A model generated the notes under the pieces. The model saw only the letters and a program-made list of their open reading frames with translations. It was not told the origin of the DNA and did no database searches. A program made the translations under genes and the position numbers. Source: Oscheius sp. JU75 (Eukaryota; Nematoda; Chromadorea; Rhabditida; Rhabditidae). From it: a stretch of 64,000 bases of DNA. Below are positions 1-12,341 of the stretch, piece by piece. Within the stretch, counting starts at the first letter, position 1. Each line of letters starts with the position of its first letter. The stretch lies in assembly GCA_037178855.1 (NCBI GenBank), contig JASJZC010000001.1:2976001-3040000 (forward strand), given 5' to 3'.

Positions 1-105
1 GTTTATCCGCAGCCATAAAACTTGTGATATGACAAGAACGACGCGTGACCCTTTTCCGATCCTTCTCACACAAAGAAGAGAACTCCGATCGGGTTTTACC
101 ATAAA

Positions 106-3100
106 TCACGGTAAGTTACACTTGCTGCGGCACCTTTCTCTCGTTTTTCTTGTTGTTCCGTCTACTTGTGATAGTGTGGAATCGATAGGAAATTGAGTGG
201 GAGAGAGGAGGCCTGCTGATAGAGATCTTAGGGAAAAGAAGACACCCTCGGCGCAAATGGACTTTTGGGAAAAAGAGCTGTCGTGAAGATCGCGGATGAT
301 TTCCTTGCCCTTCATGGATTTATGATACAAAAAATGAGAGTGACAGACGAGCCTTTGAACTCACACCAGACTTTAGAGGAGCAGAAAAATTGCACAAATT
401 TGCAGTTCATCAAAAATTTAGAAAACCAGTGGTTGATCTTGTATAAGGGAGATTTCTTGGGGGCTTGCTCGTTAACCGATCCTTGGCTCGCCAAAGCTCA
501 CTATTTGGCACGCCATTTTCAAGCACAAAATCCAACTATCGAGCTTAGCAATGCTCGGCAAAGTTGTACCGTAGATCATGAAAATAATAGAAAATGTATT
601 CTTGGGTCCGAAAAATGGGTTTGCGCGTGCCATCCGAGTGAACTCAAAGGACAAGACTTACCCAGATTCTTCAGTCTCTGCGTCAGTTTCTCCAACTGTG
701 TCTCTGGTTTGGGACTCCGGGCCCTAAAAAGGTCTCCTTTCCAATCAGAAATAAGTATTTCTCACCTCTGCGGCTGTTCCGGTGCCCAACTAGACGAGTA
801 GCTCCTCTGCATCATTCCTGGCTCTCCGAGTGGAATCTCAATGGTCCGTCCGGGGACAGCGGAAGGAATAATCAGTGTTCGCTGAGGACTTCGCTCACTC
901 CTCACACTTCGGCGCTCCTCCTCATCAGAGGACACGCGCTGGTCAAGTTCCGGAGCTCTGAGACTGTCGACCGATCGTCGTGGCGGAGCCGGAGGTCTAA
1001 AAGATGCAATTACAAACCAGTTAAGACTAGGATCGGTTACAGGTAGGAATCCTCTTGCAGACCAGCATGACCAGCGCGTATACACCACATTTTGGAATGT
1101 GTGTGGGACTGAAGGGGAATCAAAAGGCGGGGCGTGGCGCCGGGGTCAGGTAAAAGTGATACGACTGTTATGATTTCATCGATCTTTCCCCCTCCTTTCC
1201 CATTTTCCTTGTCAGCCTTCTGCTTTCAGATAACCAGCCGCTACTGTTTTCCCCTTGTACCTTATCAGCAACCCGTCTGCTCTAATTGAATTAGTACAAC
1301 ATCATCTGTTCTTATGGCCATTGCATACCTAGTCCAAAAAAGCTTTTGATGGATGGAACAGGTACAAAAGTAAAAGAACTTGTTTAGTTTCCGACTATCT
1401 TTTTCTGGTCTGTCCGGCTTTTTTTGGCACATCTGTTTCTTCACCTGGCTTTCTTGACTGCTACTTTATTCCGATTCGTAACTAGTCAGGAATCACCAGC
1501 TCGATTAAAGGCGATAATAGAACTGTTGTTGAAACTTTTTGCAATTGACTAAGTTATTCAAAGTCTGGCTTTTTCCATGTTTTTCTAGAGAGAGAGAGAG
1601 AGAGAGAGTCTTTTGGGCATTTACAAAAAGATCAATGTTCGCTGACGATGCTAGGGTACAGGATAGCCTGTGAGTCATGCGGGTCTTTTGAAGTCAACAA
1701 GCAACCCCGACTCCCATATAATAGCATTTTTCAGGAGGGAATTGATACTTTACGGTTTGACTATGCTCTAGAAACTTGTAGATTTTTGTATTCTAACGTT
1801 ACAATTTGCAAGAGGCGTCTGCGAGTCAGCTAACATCTGAGATAACACTTGGCAATGTTTGTAGCCTTTTCTGTCAATTATTTTCCTAGATTAGATTTTA
1901 CAAAACAAGTCAGGACAGTTCAAGTTACAAAATTAGCAGTGTTTTGAGCTGGCAAGTTACTGTTTTGATTGCTTTAACTGTAAAAAGAAAGTTATTGTTT
2001 TTGTTCCTTGCTCAATATAACCGCCGACCAGGTGGCGAAGCCGACTGGTGTTCTACAATTTTACAAAATTGTGCATGGCGAAGCTGTCAGAGCACTTCTT
2101 GACAGTGAAACTGACATTGAGAACAGGAGCCATGTTCTCTAGAGCTACTGCTGTCACTGGAACGGAAACAGATAGCGGTTAACAAACAACAGGACAAGGA
2201 AGTTTTAAAGCCGTGTGACCTCTCAAAAGTTGAAAAAAGAGGGTGGCAATAGGGGAGAAAACGGGTGTGATAGGGCTCTAAAATTCCCTGATAAGGATTC
2301 AACACATTCCAGGTCCTAATCCTATTTTGGAGCCAGCAGTTCCTGTTGATCACTAAAGAGAGGGGTAAGGGGTTAGGACGATCATTGATCCGTCACCTTG
2401 ATACTCTGATTTGATAAGAAACGTACCCAAAAGTTGTCGTTTGTCTGAATTCCGACGGGAAGTCACTATGTCTCCGGGCACCATTCATAGGAAGCTGGTC
2501 CGTGATGTTGACAGTCGACTGACAGAGTCTCTCCCTTGGACCGTCAGTCTTCTCGACCCGAATCGGGATGTTCCTGACGATTCCGACATTTTTGAGCGCA
2601 TCGTCACAGCTGTTCATACGACGGATCTGTGGTCCTTCGAAGAGACGCTCTCTCACCGGGCCCGAGAGCGATGGTCTGCCTGCAAAAAGGCGAAGTTGAG
2701 TAATTGGCTGGGATAGCCGGAAGTGTCTATTTATCTTTTCAGCACATGTGTTCAGTTTTTTTGAATTTTTTGCTCCTTAAAACTGTTTGGAGCCCCAAGA
2801 AATAGAAGACAAAGACACATTGCGCAGTCGCCGCATTGTGTCAGATTGGTATGGATCTGCGTCTGACTTCCGCCTCATAAACACATTTTTGACGTATTTA
2901 AAAATTATAAGGCAGACAAATTCTACAACTTTGCAGAACATGTCTAAACTAAAAAACACTAAATTGTTAAAAAAAAATGATGGTTCTCGGCGACAGATAT
3001 ACTTTCCATGTCGTGCCCTTCATTCAAAAACGTTTAGGTTGGATATTGTCGTAATTATTAGCTACATACAAACTTTTAAAGATCAATAAAAAACTGGAAT

Positions 3101-4550
3101 AATTCTCAAATACAAAAAAATAAACGTACTCCTGAAGAACGGATCATCGAAAGGTGAGCTGTGGAAGGCGAAGAAGTCATCCATGAAGGGCTGAGCCACA
3201 CGGAAGAACTGAAAGGAACTCTTATTGAAACTTGTGAAACATATGGTAAGAAGAGTATTGCCAGGGCGTGGCAGAACCCGTTTCTCGGTCAAACACAATC
3301 GAAACATCAATTACTCTTATAGGTTTTAGGGAGGGGGTGAAAAGGGCTGCTGCGTCGAGAGGCTCGACAAATAGACTTAGCTACTGTTAACTCGACTTAA
3401 AAATGTCTCTCTGTCTTTGTATCGATAGAACAGTAAGGAAGAGAGGAATATTGCGAATGGCACACTCGAAGAAGAAGGTGGAACAATTGGACGGCGGTAA
3501 ACAGAAGAAGAGCTACTGACACGTGACCGAGACGGATTACATAGACTCTTTTTCGGGAAAGAGGAACTCGGCTAGATCAAAGGGCGCGAAGAAAAGGGAA
3601 CATCACTTTCTGTACTCACCTTTTTTTGTCTTACTTTTACAAAAGTGTGAACAGAAGATAAAGGACCACGTTTTCAGAACAGATCGGTACTTTTTCAATG
3701 GCTAATTCAACTAAAAGACAATACTTTTGTAGAAAGCTCCTTACGGGAATACTTAGTCAAGTTTTGGTTAAAGGATGGCTTGAAAGCGGACCCCGTAACG
3801 TGTCTCTTTTTCTGAGCAAAACATAGCAGCCCCAAAGTTTTGCAAATTTCTCGTAATTAGTTACTTTTGGATTTCTCCGGAACGGAATTGAAAAAAATGC
3901 AATTAGGTAGATAGTTTGTATTGTCTACAGCAATTACATAGCTTCTTCGGAGTTTATAAACGAAGTCTGTTTTAAAGAGAAGTGCCGAAAAATGAATGCT
4001 CGTGTCCGACTATAGATAAAATTGGTCAAGAGAGGCAGTGAACCGGGTTCTGTTTACTGTTAGATTGCCATCTACTATGAGAAAGGGTATGTGAAACAGT
4101 AGGGAGCCTTACTGAAGGTCAGCTGGAAGCTAACAAAGCAGAAGTAAAGGGGTTTAGAACAAAATAAATCGGTGAGAAGAGGTTTGAAAAAAAACAGTGT
4201 AGCAATCCGTCGCTCATTGGCGGTACCTACTTTAGCAAAAAGTTCTTTCCAGATAGGAATCGAGGTACACAAAGCAGTGAGACGGCGAAAAATATAGCAG
4301 CATATAAGAAAATATAGGTAAGTATTCGCTAAGTCCAGAACGGAATAGGATCAATGATAAGAAGCGAACGCCTACGGGGGATGTGTAGTTGGTCGATGTC
4401 TCTGAATCACATAAAGTAGGCGCGGTCGGTCATTAATCAAGACGAAGGAAACCGCGCCCTTCACGGGAATGCGCGTGGACTGAAATTACTGTGTTTCTCT
4501 AAGAGTGGGGGTTCGAAACATCTCTTGATTATTGGAGGTCAGGTGAGGAC

Positions 4551-4641
<91 letters not shown>

Positions 4642-5652
4642 CAGATATAGGAAGAACTACCATTAACTTCCAAATAAAGACAAACGAACGCGAGCCGAAT
4701 GAGGAGCCATTTTTGTGCGGAACAGGTTCCGGACCGAGAGTGGGAATTAGGAAGAGGCGAAGGAGTCTCTAGCGAGAGAGAGGAACAGAGTGTGTTCTCT
4801 CGACTTAGACAAACATCGGTCACACTTACGTTATCGTCGAAACGTTGCATGATCTGGAGACGATTGCCAGGCGCGATGCCCCTCTTTCCGTTCTTATCCA
4901 CACAGAGCCACCAACCTTCACTACAGCCCTCGATCTCTGAAATTCTTTTCTTTTTAGGTATAAATCGAACCAATTAGGGCGATGTTAACGCGAACTAATC
5001 GGGCCAAGTGATTCGTAATTCTTACACTTAGTTCACCATTGTTTATAGTTCTTTCCTCTACATTATCAGCCCAAAGTTCAAATGAAAAAAAAAACTTCAG
5101 TCAAACATTCCAGTTTGACTGAAATGTTCTCTACAGTTTTGTCACCAAATTTTTATCTGTTTATCTGTTTGACGGAATTGTTTCAATAGTAGTAGATTTG
5201 TTATTAGCACGACAATCGAATGATCTTATCTAAACCATGGGAAACTCGCTAGGGTTGACGGTAGACGTTGGCAGAAAGGGAAGACGTAGTTTGGGGTTTT
5301 TGTGTGTTAGGCCAGATTTTGTTTTGTCCTGTTTTTGCACTGTTTCTGTTTTCGATTTCTAACGAAATTTTGCATTGCTCAGGTCAGTTGGAGTTGCCAT
5401 TGACAGAGATAAAGAGCAGGCTAGATAGTCAAAACTGTAATGGTTTACTCTTGGGTACTTGAGCCTCTTGGTTACTTGAATTCTTATCCCATCTACAATT
5501 TCAGGTCGAGTGTCAATCTTTTACCTTCAACTTGTAATGACGAACAACTCACGAGGTTTCTGAGATATGATCCTTAGATGATCACCCTTTTCGAACGAGA
5601 GCTCTCCCGGATAGTCTGCCTCGTTAGCGTACAGGGCCTGTGCGACGCTCTC
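106..5652 (-). CDS. CAS-family (p130Cas/BCAR1-type) SH3 adaptor protein, 5' exon missing
   Basis: Exons that join in phase are 5652-5553, 4936-4830, 3208-3130, 2679-2427, 996-766, 723-662 and 212-106, giving 939 nt and 312 codons before the stop. The first two exons encode one SH3 domain. It has the ALYANE start, ELSFEKGD in the RT loop, then GWWLC and GIAPGNRLQIM. The GxxPGNRL ending is typical of the CAS scaffold family, which links focal adhesion kinase and Src signalling to the cytoskeleton. After the SH3 comes a low-complexity hydrophilic tail with PPAPPRR and a serine/arginine-rich stretch, and no other domain I recognise. The first exon is in phase 0 and has no ATG, so a short start exon must lie upstream, between 5653 and 8246. 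The last exon rests on a weak acceptor near 213. A 1.6-kb intron contains the AG microsatellite. The SH3 assignment is firm; the 3' half is less sure. Confidence 0.66.
1826..1945. repeat. Relic of the SL1-flanking repeat
   Basis: The segment reading GATAACACTTGGCAATG, then TGTAGCCTTTTCTGTC and AAGTCAGGACAGTTCAAG, matches the sequence beside the SL1 genes at 16040-16135 and 26548-26650. It lacks an SL1 gene here. A GGTGGCGAAGCCGACTGG hairpin motif of the same family follows at about 2031. Confidence 0.6.
4553..4639. repeat. (AG)n microsatellite, about 43 units
   Basis: An uninterrupted AG dinucleotide tract inside an intron of the CAS-like gene. Shorter AG tracts occur near 1588 and 34293. 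The long Ser-Leu reading frame that crosses it is an artefact. Confidence 0.95.
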
Positions 5653-8246
5653 CTGAAATCATCCATTTCGACCGGAAGGGACGTTAAAAAGTGGACAGAA
5701 GGACCTTGGGGATGAACCCCCAACGACTGCCATAACTCAATTAGGAGAACGAGCCTAATGGGCCATTAGGTAGAGATTTTTGAGAGAGAGAGAAATATCA
5801 GCTGATTCTCTGGGCAAACAGGCTTCGGGCGAAAGGACAGATGATATAGTCTCTCTGTGAACAAGCGAGATAATTTTAAGTGGCTGGCAGATTGCTTAAC
5901 GATAATCACCAGTTGCCGCAGAAGAGATCGACGGAGAGAAAGCCAGTTGCCGACACTTTAACGACACGAGACGGACCGCTAACGACGCAAAAGCCGTGAC
6001 ACAAGGACGCCAAACAGAGCCTCCTTCTGAAGGCTGTCAGAATCTTCGAGTATATCACCTCGAGTCATGTTCCGGCCGACTGGAATTAGAAGAGTCGTGC
6101 AGAATCCAAAGAAAGGAGTCAAGGGATAAGGTAACAGGTAGGCTAAGAGAATGTCAGACGAAACAGATTGAAAAGATGGCGGAACGTCATGATGACAGAG
6201 AGACAGACGTAACAAGGAGTTGTCGAATTGGTTAACATACTTTCTGTTAAGACATTTCAAAGTATTAGGACTTCAATTTAAAAAAGCAGAAACGATAAGG
6301 ATGTACTGAATACGTACAAAGATAGATCAAACTACACTCTGGCGGTTTCCATAACCCTTTCCTGTTAGGATAGAGAAAAATTGTGGGTCGAGGTGTCGTA
6401 AAGTATCTTATAATAGCGGGCAAAGTCAGCGACTTCACTGACATTTTGAGAATCAAATACGGAAAAGAAGGAGATGTAACTGAATCCGAAAACATTCCAG
6501 ACATCTTGTCTCATCCCGACAACTGACTCTACTAAACAAAGGACACGAAAAGAGAGGGAGGAGAAAAATAGCCGGGACCGAGTTGCACACGTAATGAAGC
6601 CGAAAGCAACAAAAGTCAAACAGCTGACTCCGATCATCTTTTTCTCGAATTAGAGCCGGCGAAAGAGTATAGGTGCGGGAAAAAGAGATTAGATACCAGA
6701 GGAACTGTGACGGATCGTAGGAAAGACATCGATAAACACATCAATCGCCGAGAGGAGAAAGGCGGGGGTGGAAGGGTGGACACAACAAAAGAGGATTTTT
6801 TTTAGGAGGCAAGGGTCAGCTGACACCAGTGGTCAGAGCTCTTAAGAGCTATTGATAGTCGAGGGGTTTGAGCTGGAACTGAACTCAAGAAGTCATATTT
6901 GATGCTCGAATCGTTCGGTTGGAAGATCAGGTAAGTGCCTCACATACAACTCAGTCCGGAAGATTTCCAGACAAGGATGAGTCAACAAACTTGTAGTCAA
7001 AATTGTTTTCACCAATGATCAAAAATCAAAATTGAACAGAGTACTTTAAGAAACTGGTCAGGAAAAGGTTTTTTTAATGCTACCCAGACTGCATATTAAA
7101 CTTGTCACAAAAGCTAAATTACTATGGTAATCAATAAAAAACTCTGGGAGTAGGCAAAGTCGTCCGTGAATCAGTAACGTACCGAAAAGTGAAAGGAAGA
7201 ATGGCCTGGCCAAGCGGTCAAGTTGAGTACAAAATATTTTGTACTGACCCAGAAGTGAACTCATTGGGACAGTGAGACTTAGAGCTTATGAGCTTTTTCT
7301 GCCACCTGTGACTCTATAGGACAAATTCTCATGGAGGGAGGAAGCAAAAAGAGCCACTTGGTCAGCTGGACAACTGCTCCACCAGCATGATGGATTATTG
7401 CTAGATTGTGTCAATTTATGGGTTTCCAATGAGGTTCACTTGACTCATTGTATCCGTAAACTGAGGCAAACTCCCACATAGAATGAGCAAGAGGTCAGCA
7501 CAGAAGGAGAGAGAATCCGGGGTGACCTCGCGCCCCCGGGCGACAAAAGAAGCTGTCTATTTGTCCCGTGTGAAAGCCTCGAATTTCGAGGCGGTTTTGT
7601 GGGCCTCTTTTGGAGGAATTAGTCCGGGTTCAGCGGCCGGCAGAGGAGAAAAAAAAGTTCTGTCAGCGATCGGCTTTGCTTGTCGCAAAACCTGCCGCCC
7701 TGTTTACTCCGCCTGGAAGTAAGTCTGTTTGTTTTGAGCCACCTCCCTCGGAGAGAGTAGGTGGTTAGAAGAATCTGACAGATTGACAGGACAGAAAGAG
7801 AGAGAGAGACAGAGTCTTGTGACCGGAACAAGACTGACCGACCAGCCATCCCAAGCTATCAATCACTTTTTGGCGTCTTCCAGGACCAACCCAGAAAAAA
7901 AACGGGGAATGACACGGTCGGCTGCCGAAAAATGATTCGGGACACAATGGCCCGGCCGTTAGGATCCGAGGGATACGCATGGAAAGACGGCTTTTCAAAT
8001 GGAAAATGGCTGTGAGAATGGGATACACCTGTTATGCTGGAATGCCTAAAGGAGGGGGACGGACAAGTCAACAATTTTCTGGTCGAGTAGGTACTCCCAG
8101 CCGGAAATTTGGAGCAATAACAGAGCGCTGCAGAGTATTTTGTCGTCAGGAGAATAAATATATCTCTTAGAGAATGACTGGGGAGACCACTATAGAAACT
8201 AGCTGCCAATGAAGAACGGAATAGGGATGAAGGAAGACATAGCAAG
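5653..8246. other. No resolved gene; probably holds the CAS-like gene's 5' exon
   Basis: About 2.6 kb between the first recognised exon of the CAS-like gene and the stop of the next minus-strand gene. Two plus-strand donor-like sites (6914, GATCAG/GTAAGT; 7720, TGGAA/GTAAGT) have no convincing partner exons. I see no RNA gene. GC is patchy and purine-rich, as in promoter or intron DNA. Confidence 0.4.
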
Positions 8247-8607
8247 TCATAAATCGTGTTGACGCTGTAATTGCGGGCGGTTAGGATAGCCGTAGTAAAT
8301 AAAACAGTCCAAATATCGAGTTTCTGCCAGAACTTTCTCTAGCTGTGTGGGAGAACGAAGGACAGGGACAGTAGGGTCCAGAAGAGAGTCAAGGTCTGGT
8401 AGCTTTGACTCACCCGGATAATCCTCTACCAGAAAAGATGTCTACCATGAATCATATTGGAAAAAAAGTAGAAAGCTTAGAGTGTTTGGAGGCTATAGTT
8501 ATAGACAACTGGCAGGTAGGGTGGCGACGGATAAATAGCCTGTGAAAACGTACCTCTTTAAGAGGAGACTGCTGCAATGGCCTCATCCCTTCCGGCGTTT
8601 GATGAAC
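8247..8607 (-). CDS. 3' exons of an unidentified minus-strand gene
   Basis: Two exons join in phase 0: 8607-8554, after a TTTCAG acceptor and closed by a GTACGT donor, and 8441-8247, ending in TGA. They encode 82 residues. The first exon reads VHQTPEGMRPLQQSPLKE. The second contains EDYPGESKLPDLDSLLDP and ends in a Tyr-rich segment followed by QLQRQHDL. A pair of likely upstream exons (8989-8826 and 8780-8722, separated by a good 45-nt intron) has open frames but does not join these two without a further exon, so the gene is incomplete at its 5' end. I do not recognise the family. No signal peptide or membrane segment is visible in the resolved part. Confidence 0.5.
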
Positions 8608-8989
8608 CTGAAACTGTTTTATAAGTTTTGTATCATTGAAAATGATAAGAAGGCGAGAAACTGGGAGAGTCTGCTAGGGTCTTGACCTTGGCGTCTTGTC
8701 GGATTAGGTGCCTAATCGTACTGACAGGAATTATCACCTTGGGAGCGAGAACGAGAGGGGGGAAGGGTGGTCCCTGACAGCTGACCAATTAGTATTGTGA
8801 GAAAGTCAGAAAAGAGAGGAGACACCTGTCGGCGGTTTCCGTCCGCAACAAAACAGCCTGTCATTAGGCCGAGAAAAAGACCTCTTTTGGTAGAGAGCCA
8901 GCAGAAGATCTGGGGAGGAATGATTGACGAGAGTGAGGACCGGAAAACGACTTTTTTGATCTCGCGAACGTGGACAGCTGGCATGGATC

Positions 8990-11227
8990 CTGCTAACGGG
9001 CACATTAAAGTGAGTCAACATTTTTATTTCCATGATGGTGGTACAGTGGAAAGACAGAGAGACAGAGACAATGACAACGATTAGAAAACCAAAGTCTGTG
9101 TACTTGAGAAAATGAATGTGGGAGAGCGACTCTCAAGGCAGAATACAAATTGTGTCCTTCCGCCCCAGTGCTCCACGAAAAGAGGTTAGTAAAGAAGAAC
9201 TGGATCTAAGATTTTTGGTGAATCCACATAGTTCAGGCAAGACAGACGCCTGTTCGCAGCCAGTAGCATTAGAGCGGAAGAGTCATAATATTATGAGAAA
9301 AATGTGTGAGAAGGCATTGTCAGAAAGAGCTGAATCAGCGCGTCGCCTTTGCCTTTATGGAATTGGCCGGGAAGACTCTTGACCTCGGAAAGTGGGAAAA
9401 TCCTTTGAGGGCGATAAAGAGACTGACAGCCGACTGGCCAGAAGAAGATAATAGCCACAGGATGTGACAGCGAGATCGACAAACAAAGCAGCTGGAAGGA
9501 ACAAGCAGACTGTCTCGTCGCGAGCCTCATAGTGGCAGAAAGAATAAACATCAAGTTTTGCAGGCCGATACGATAACTCTTACGATAAATGTGTATAAGA
9601 GACTGGGAAGAACACTAAGGGACCGGGACACAAGCATCTTGGGAGCTAGGCCGTCTCCAAGAGTAGTTACTGCTGCATAATTGAAGTCTTTTTTTGAAGC
9701 ATTGAAAAGTTTCTAAAATATAGTTTTTGTTTGAATTGTTTGGAGAACATCAAGCAATCGAACGTCAGCATTGTTCAGAAAAAGCTTCTGAGAGACAGCG
9801 AGAAAGGGAGCCGAATGAGAGTATAATGCCAACGGACAGAGAATCTGTCTCTCGAACACGTACCTTGGATTACAGCGCGCCAGAGGCACATGAAAAACCG
9901 GATGACAACTGCCAGCCAGGGGCAATGGTCACTGCTACATACATTAGTACCGAACCCCAGGTAAAAGAAAGACGAGCTGGTCCTGAGGGGGAGACTTCCT
10001 GTTTGCTCAGCTTATTATGCCACAATGTTTGCCAGCTCCATGGGATAAACTTTTTTCTTGACATCATCGATGGGAGTTTTCGGCGATTACAAGTTGCGAG
10101 TTGGGGAGAGTAGTAGCGGATCCAAGAGGCAACTTTGTAGAAGTCTAGTCCGGGTTTTAGTCAGATGCTCAAACAGCTAGTACAGAAAATAGCTTCCATT
10201 ATGTTCGTCTAGGCTGTTTGGTATATTTTCGTGCTGGGCACCCATAAATCCTCAAAAAAGGACTTGGGCTCGTTATCAAGTCTAGCTGCTTCCAGACATG
10301 ACACCTTCCATTTACTAATTTCCGGGCGTTTGTGGATTGACAGGTTTATGAAAAAGATCGAAATCCACAAGTTTGCAGAAGAAATAGAAACTTCTGGAGG
10401 CCTTGATAAAATTGAACATTGTTGGCAAGTCAAGTCAAAGTCGGGTCAGTTTGGGAGATAGCTTCGTTGGGGGAGTGTTGCTCCTGGCAGGGTAGCTCGA
10501 CTGGAACAGCATCTACTTGTCACGAGCCCCAACGGGGCGTCAGCCACACTTTTAAGCTCAAAGTCAGACAAGTACCTTGCTTTACTTGAGTCTGACCGCT
10601 TCTTTTTTTCCCGTTCCACAGGTAAACTATCGTTGTTGACGAACTGGCCGCAACTGTGTTTGGTTGGCCGAAAGGGAAAAGTGAGATCGGTGGGATAGCA
10701 TTGTAATAAGCGTATCGGACCATTTCGAAGAGAGAGACAGACAGACTACGTTGTTTTTAAACGCTCTAAACTGTACTAGGAAAATGGAACTGGATGAGAT
10801 GAATACCCAACTTACAGTAGTAAAACACCACCTACCAGGATTCAATTGCGTTTTCTAGGAGCAAGGAGACATTTTCCAAAATCACGTTGTTCTGCAAAGT
10901 TGTAGCTTTGTATTTGCTATACAACATTGCTGAACATCCCAGAGTAGAAAAATGGTTTCTTGGGACTGAACTAGAAGCCAGAAGAATGGAATAGTCCGAG
11001 CTCGAAGGGTATTCCCGACCTTTGCAGACAGACATCAATCCCTTGTGCTTTTCGTCCCGGTCTGTTTTTCTTTCATTTCAAAACTACTGGGTCTGTCAAC
11101 GACACAAGGCTACTCGACCTTTTAATGGATTTGCCTAGCTGCTAGGCACTCCTACGCAACTGCTATCTCTCACCTTCCGTCTGCGGGAGTGCCGCGGTCC
11201 AAGGTCTCGACTCCGATGGCAGCCCTC
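8990..11227. other. Mostly unassigned sequence with repeats
   Basis: Apart from the importin-like fragment near 10.4 kb, I see no supportable gene. Positions 10437-10560 match 26710-26815 in inverted orientation (shared CTGACTCGATTTG-type and GAGCCCCAACGGGG-type blocks), so this is a dispersed repeat. The motif TTCTGCAAAGTTGTAG at about 10890 belongs to another repeat family seen at 2928, 45383 and 46190. Confidence 0.4.
10348..10461 (+). pseudogene. Possible importin-alpha C-terminal fragment
   Basis: The frame contains FAEEIETSGGLDKIEHC, which resembles the final armadillo repeat of importin alpha (EEAGGLDKIE in the family). The similarity covers only about 20 residues and then degenerates to a stop. 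No upstream armadillo repeats are visible, so if real it is a fragment. A chance match cannot be excluded. Confidence 0.28.
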
Positions 11228-11234
11228 TATAAAA
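11228..11234 (+). promoter_or_regulatory. TATA box
   Basis: TATAAAA lies 37 bp before the ATG at 11271, consistent with a short 5' UTR. Confidence 0.7.
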
Positions 11235-11270
11235 GGAGCTTCATCGGAAGCTGACGACGCTTTTCGGACC

Positions 11271-11915
11271 ATGCGCAGTCTTCTTCTCCTCAGTGGGCTT
11301 TTCGCTGCCACTTCTGGATTCCTTTTCGGTGGAGGATGTGGAGGCGGATGCGGGTATGTTTCCATTTCTCACCCTTATAAAAGTCTTTTCAGAGGTGACT
11401 GGCTGTCCAACCTGTTCCATCCCCCGAGCCCTTGCGGAGGTGGATGTGCTCCTCCTCCTCCTCCTCCCCCGGTCTGCAATCCCTGTGCCCAGGCACAGAC
11501 TGGCTATGGACAAAGCTACCCTCAGCCCAACTATCCTCCTCCTCCTCCTCAGAATTACGCTCAGCCTGCTCCTCAGGGATACGCCATGGCTCCTCAGCAG
11601 AGCTATGCTCCTCCTCAGCCTATCTACTCTGCTCCTCAGCCTACTTACTCCGCTCCGCAACCTACCTACTCCGCTCCTCAACCCAGCTATTCTGCTCCCC
11701 AGCAGAGCTACGCTCCTCCTCCTTCTCCTGTTCAACACGCTTCTTATGCTCAAGCTCCCGCCGCCCCTCCTCCCCCTCCTCCTCAGCCGGTCGCTCCCGT
11801 TGCTCCTCAGCCGTCTTACGCTGCTCCAGCTGCTCCCGCTGTAAGTTTGAAAGCATTATCGAAAGGAACAGAACAATTTCAGAGCAACGCTTACGTTCTC
11901 CCCGGCAGGCTGTGA
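11271..11915 (+). CDS. Secreted proline/glutamine/tyrosine-rich protein
   Basis: Three exons, 11271-11353, 11393-11840 and 11883-11915, flank introns of 39 and 42 nt. Both introns are multiples of three, so the frame also stays open unspliced. The protein begins with a signal peptide (MRSLLLLSGLFAATSG), then two glycine-cysteine patches (GGGCGGGCG and PCGGGC). About 120 residues of Pro, Gln, Ala and Tyr follow, with YSAPQP repeated in tandem, and the end is SNAYVLPGRL. Composition and layout suit a cuticle or extracellular-matrix component, but no named domain is present. A TATA box lies upstream and AATAAA at 11938. The repeated YSAPQP codons make copy-number variation likely. Confidence 0.8.
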   Translation: MRSLLLLSGLFAATSGFLFGGGCGGGCGYVSISHPYKSLFRGDWLSNLFHPPSPCGGGCAPPPPPPPVCNPCAQAQTGYGQSYPQPNYPPPPPQNYAQPAPQGYAMAPQQSYAPPQPIYSAPQPTYSAPQPTYSAPQPSYSAPQQSYAPPPSPVQHASYAQAPAAPPPPPPQPVAPVAPQPSYAAPAAPAVSLKALSKGTEQFQSNAYVLPGRL

Positions 11916-12341
11916 AGAATCTCAGGCACGATATCTCAATAAACATATCTCTCTTACTCGTCTTGTGCTTGCGTCAATGATCAGACCACAAAATTTTCGG
12001 GTGCAGCCGCTGCAAAACTTTACTGGTTTCATGGGGGCGGCTTGGGCGTGATGAGACGTATCGCAATGACGACACCGGAAGGACGATACTGCTGCGCCTG
12101 GGCGGGAAAGAATACAATGCTGGGCGGGGAAATATAGTTCGGCTAACAGCAATAGCTAGCGAAGAACGAGGAAAGAACGTACGGGATCATAACGGGACTC
12201 CTGGTCGTTTCTGTCACTCTATCCCATCTCTGACTCACCCTGTAAGATGTTTTCTACACGCACTTACCTTTCCCGTCGCCTCTTTCCCCTCATTGACTGC
12301 GTCATTCACAAAACTTGTTGCCCTTGTCAACAGACCACAAA

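Noticed and set aside
1041-1108. A possible extra exon of the CAS-like gene reading MWCIRAGHAGLQEDSYL
   Set aside because: It joins well to the next exon but not to the previous one, whereas 2427 joins 996 directly in phase. It could be an alternative first exon.
4430-4484. An additional SH3-gene exon after a TTTCAG at 4485
   Set aside because: Phase would allow it, but no clear donor follows and the frame soon stops; exon 3208-3130 joins directly.
4539-4973. 144-codon minus-strand frame ending in a long Ser-Leu run
   Set aside because: The run is the AG microsatellite. Only its middle part (4936-4830) is a true exon, of the SH3 gene, and it is spliced out of this frame.
9880-9935. Minus-strand SDHCPW segment recalling a DHHC acyltransferase
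   Set aside because: Only six residues agree, the motif is incomplete, and no other family features are nearby.
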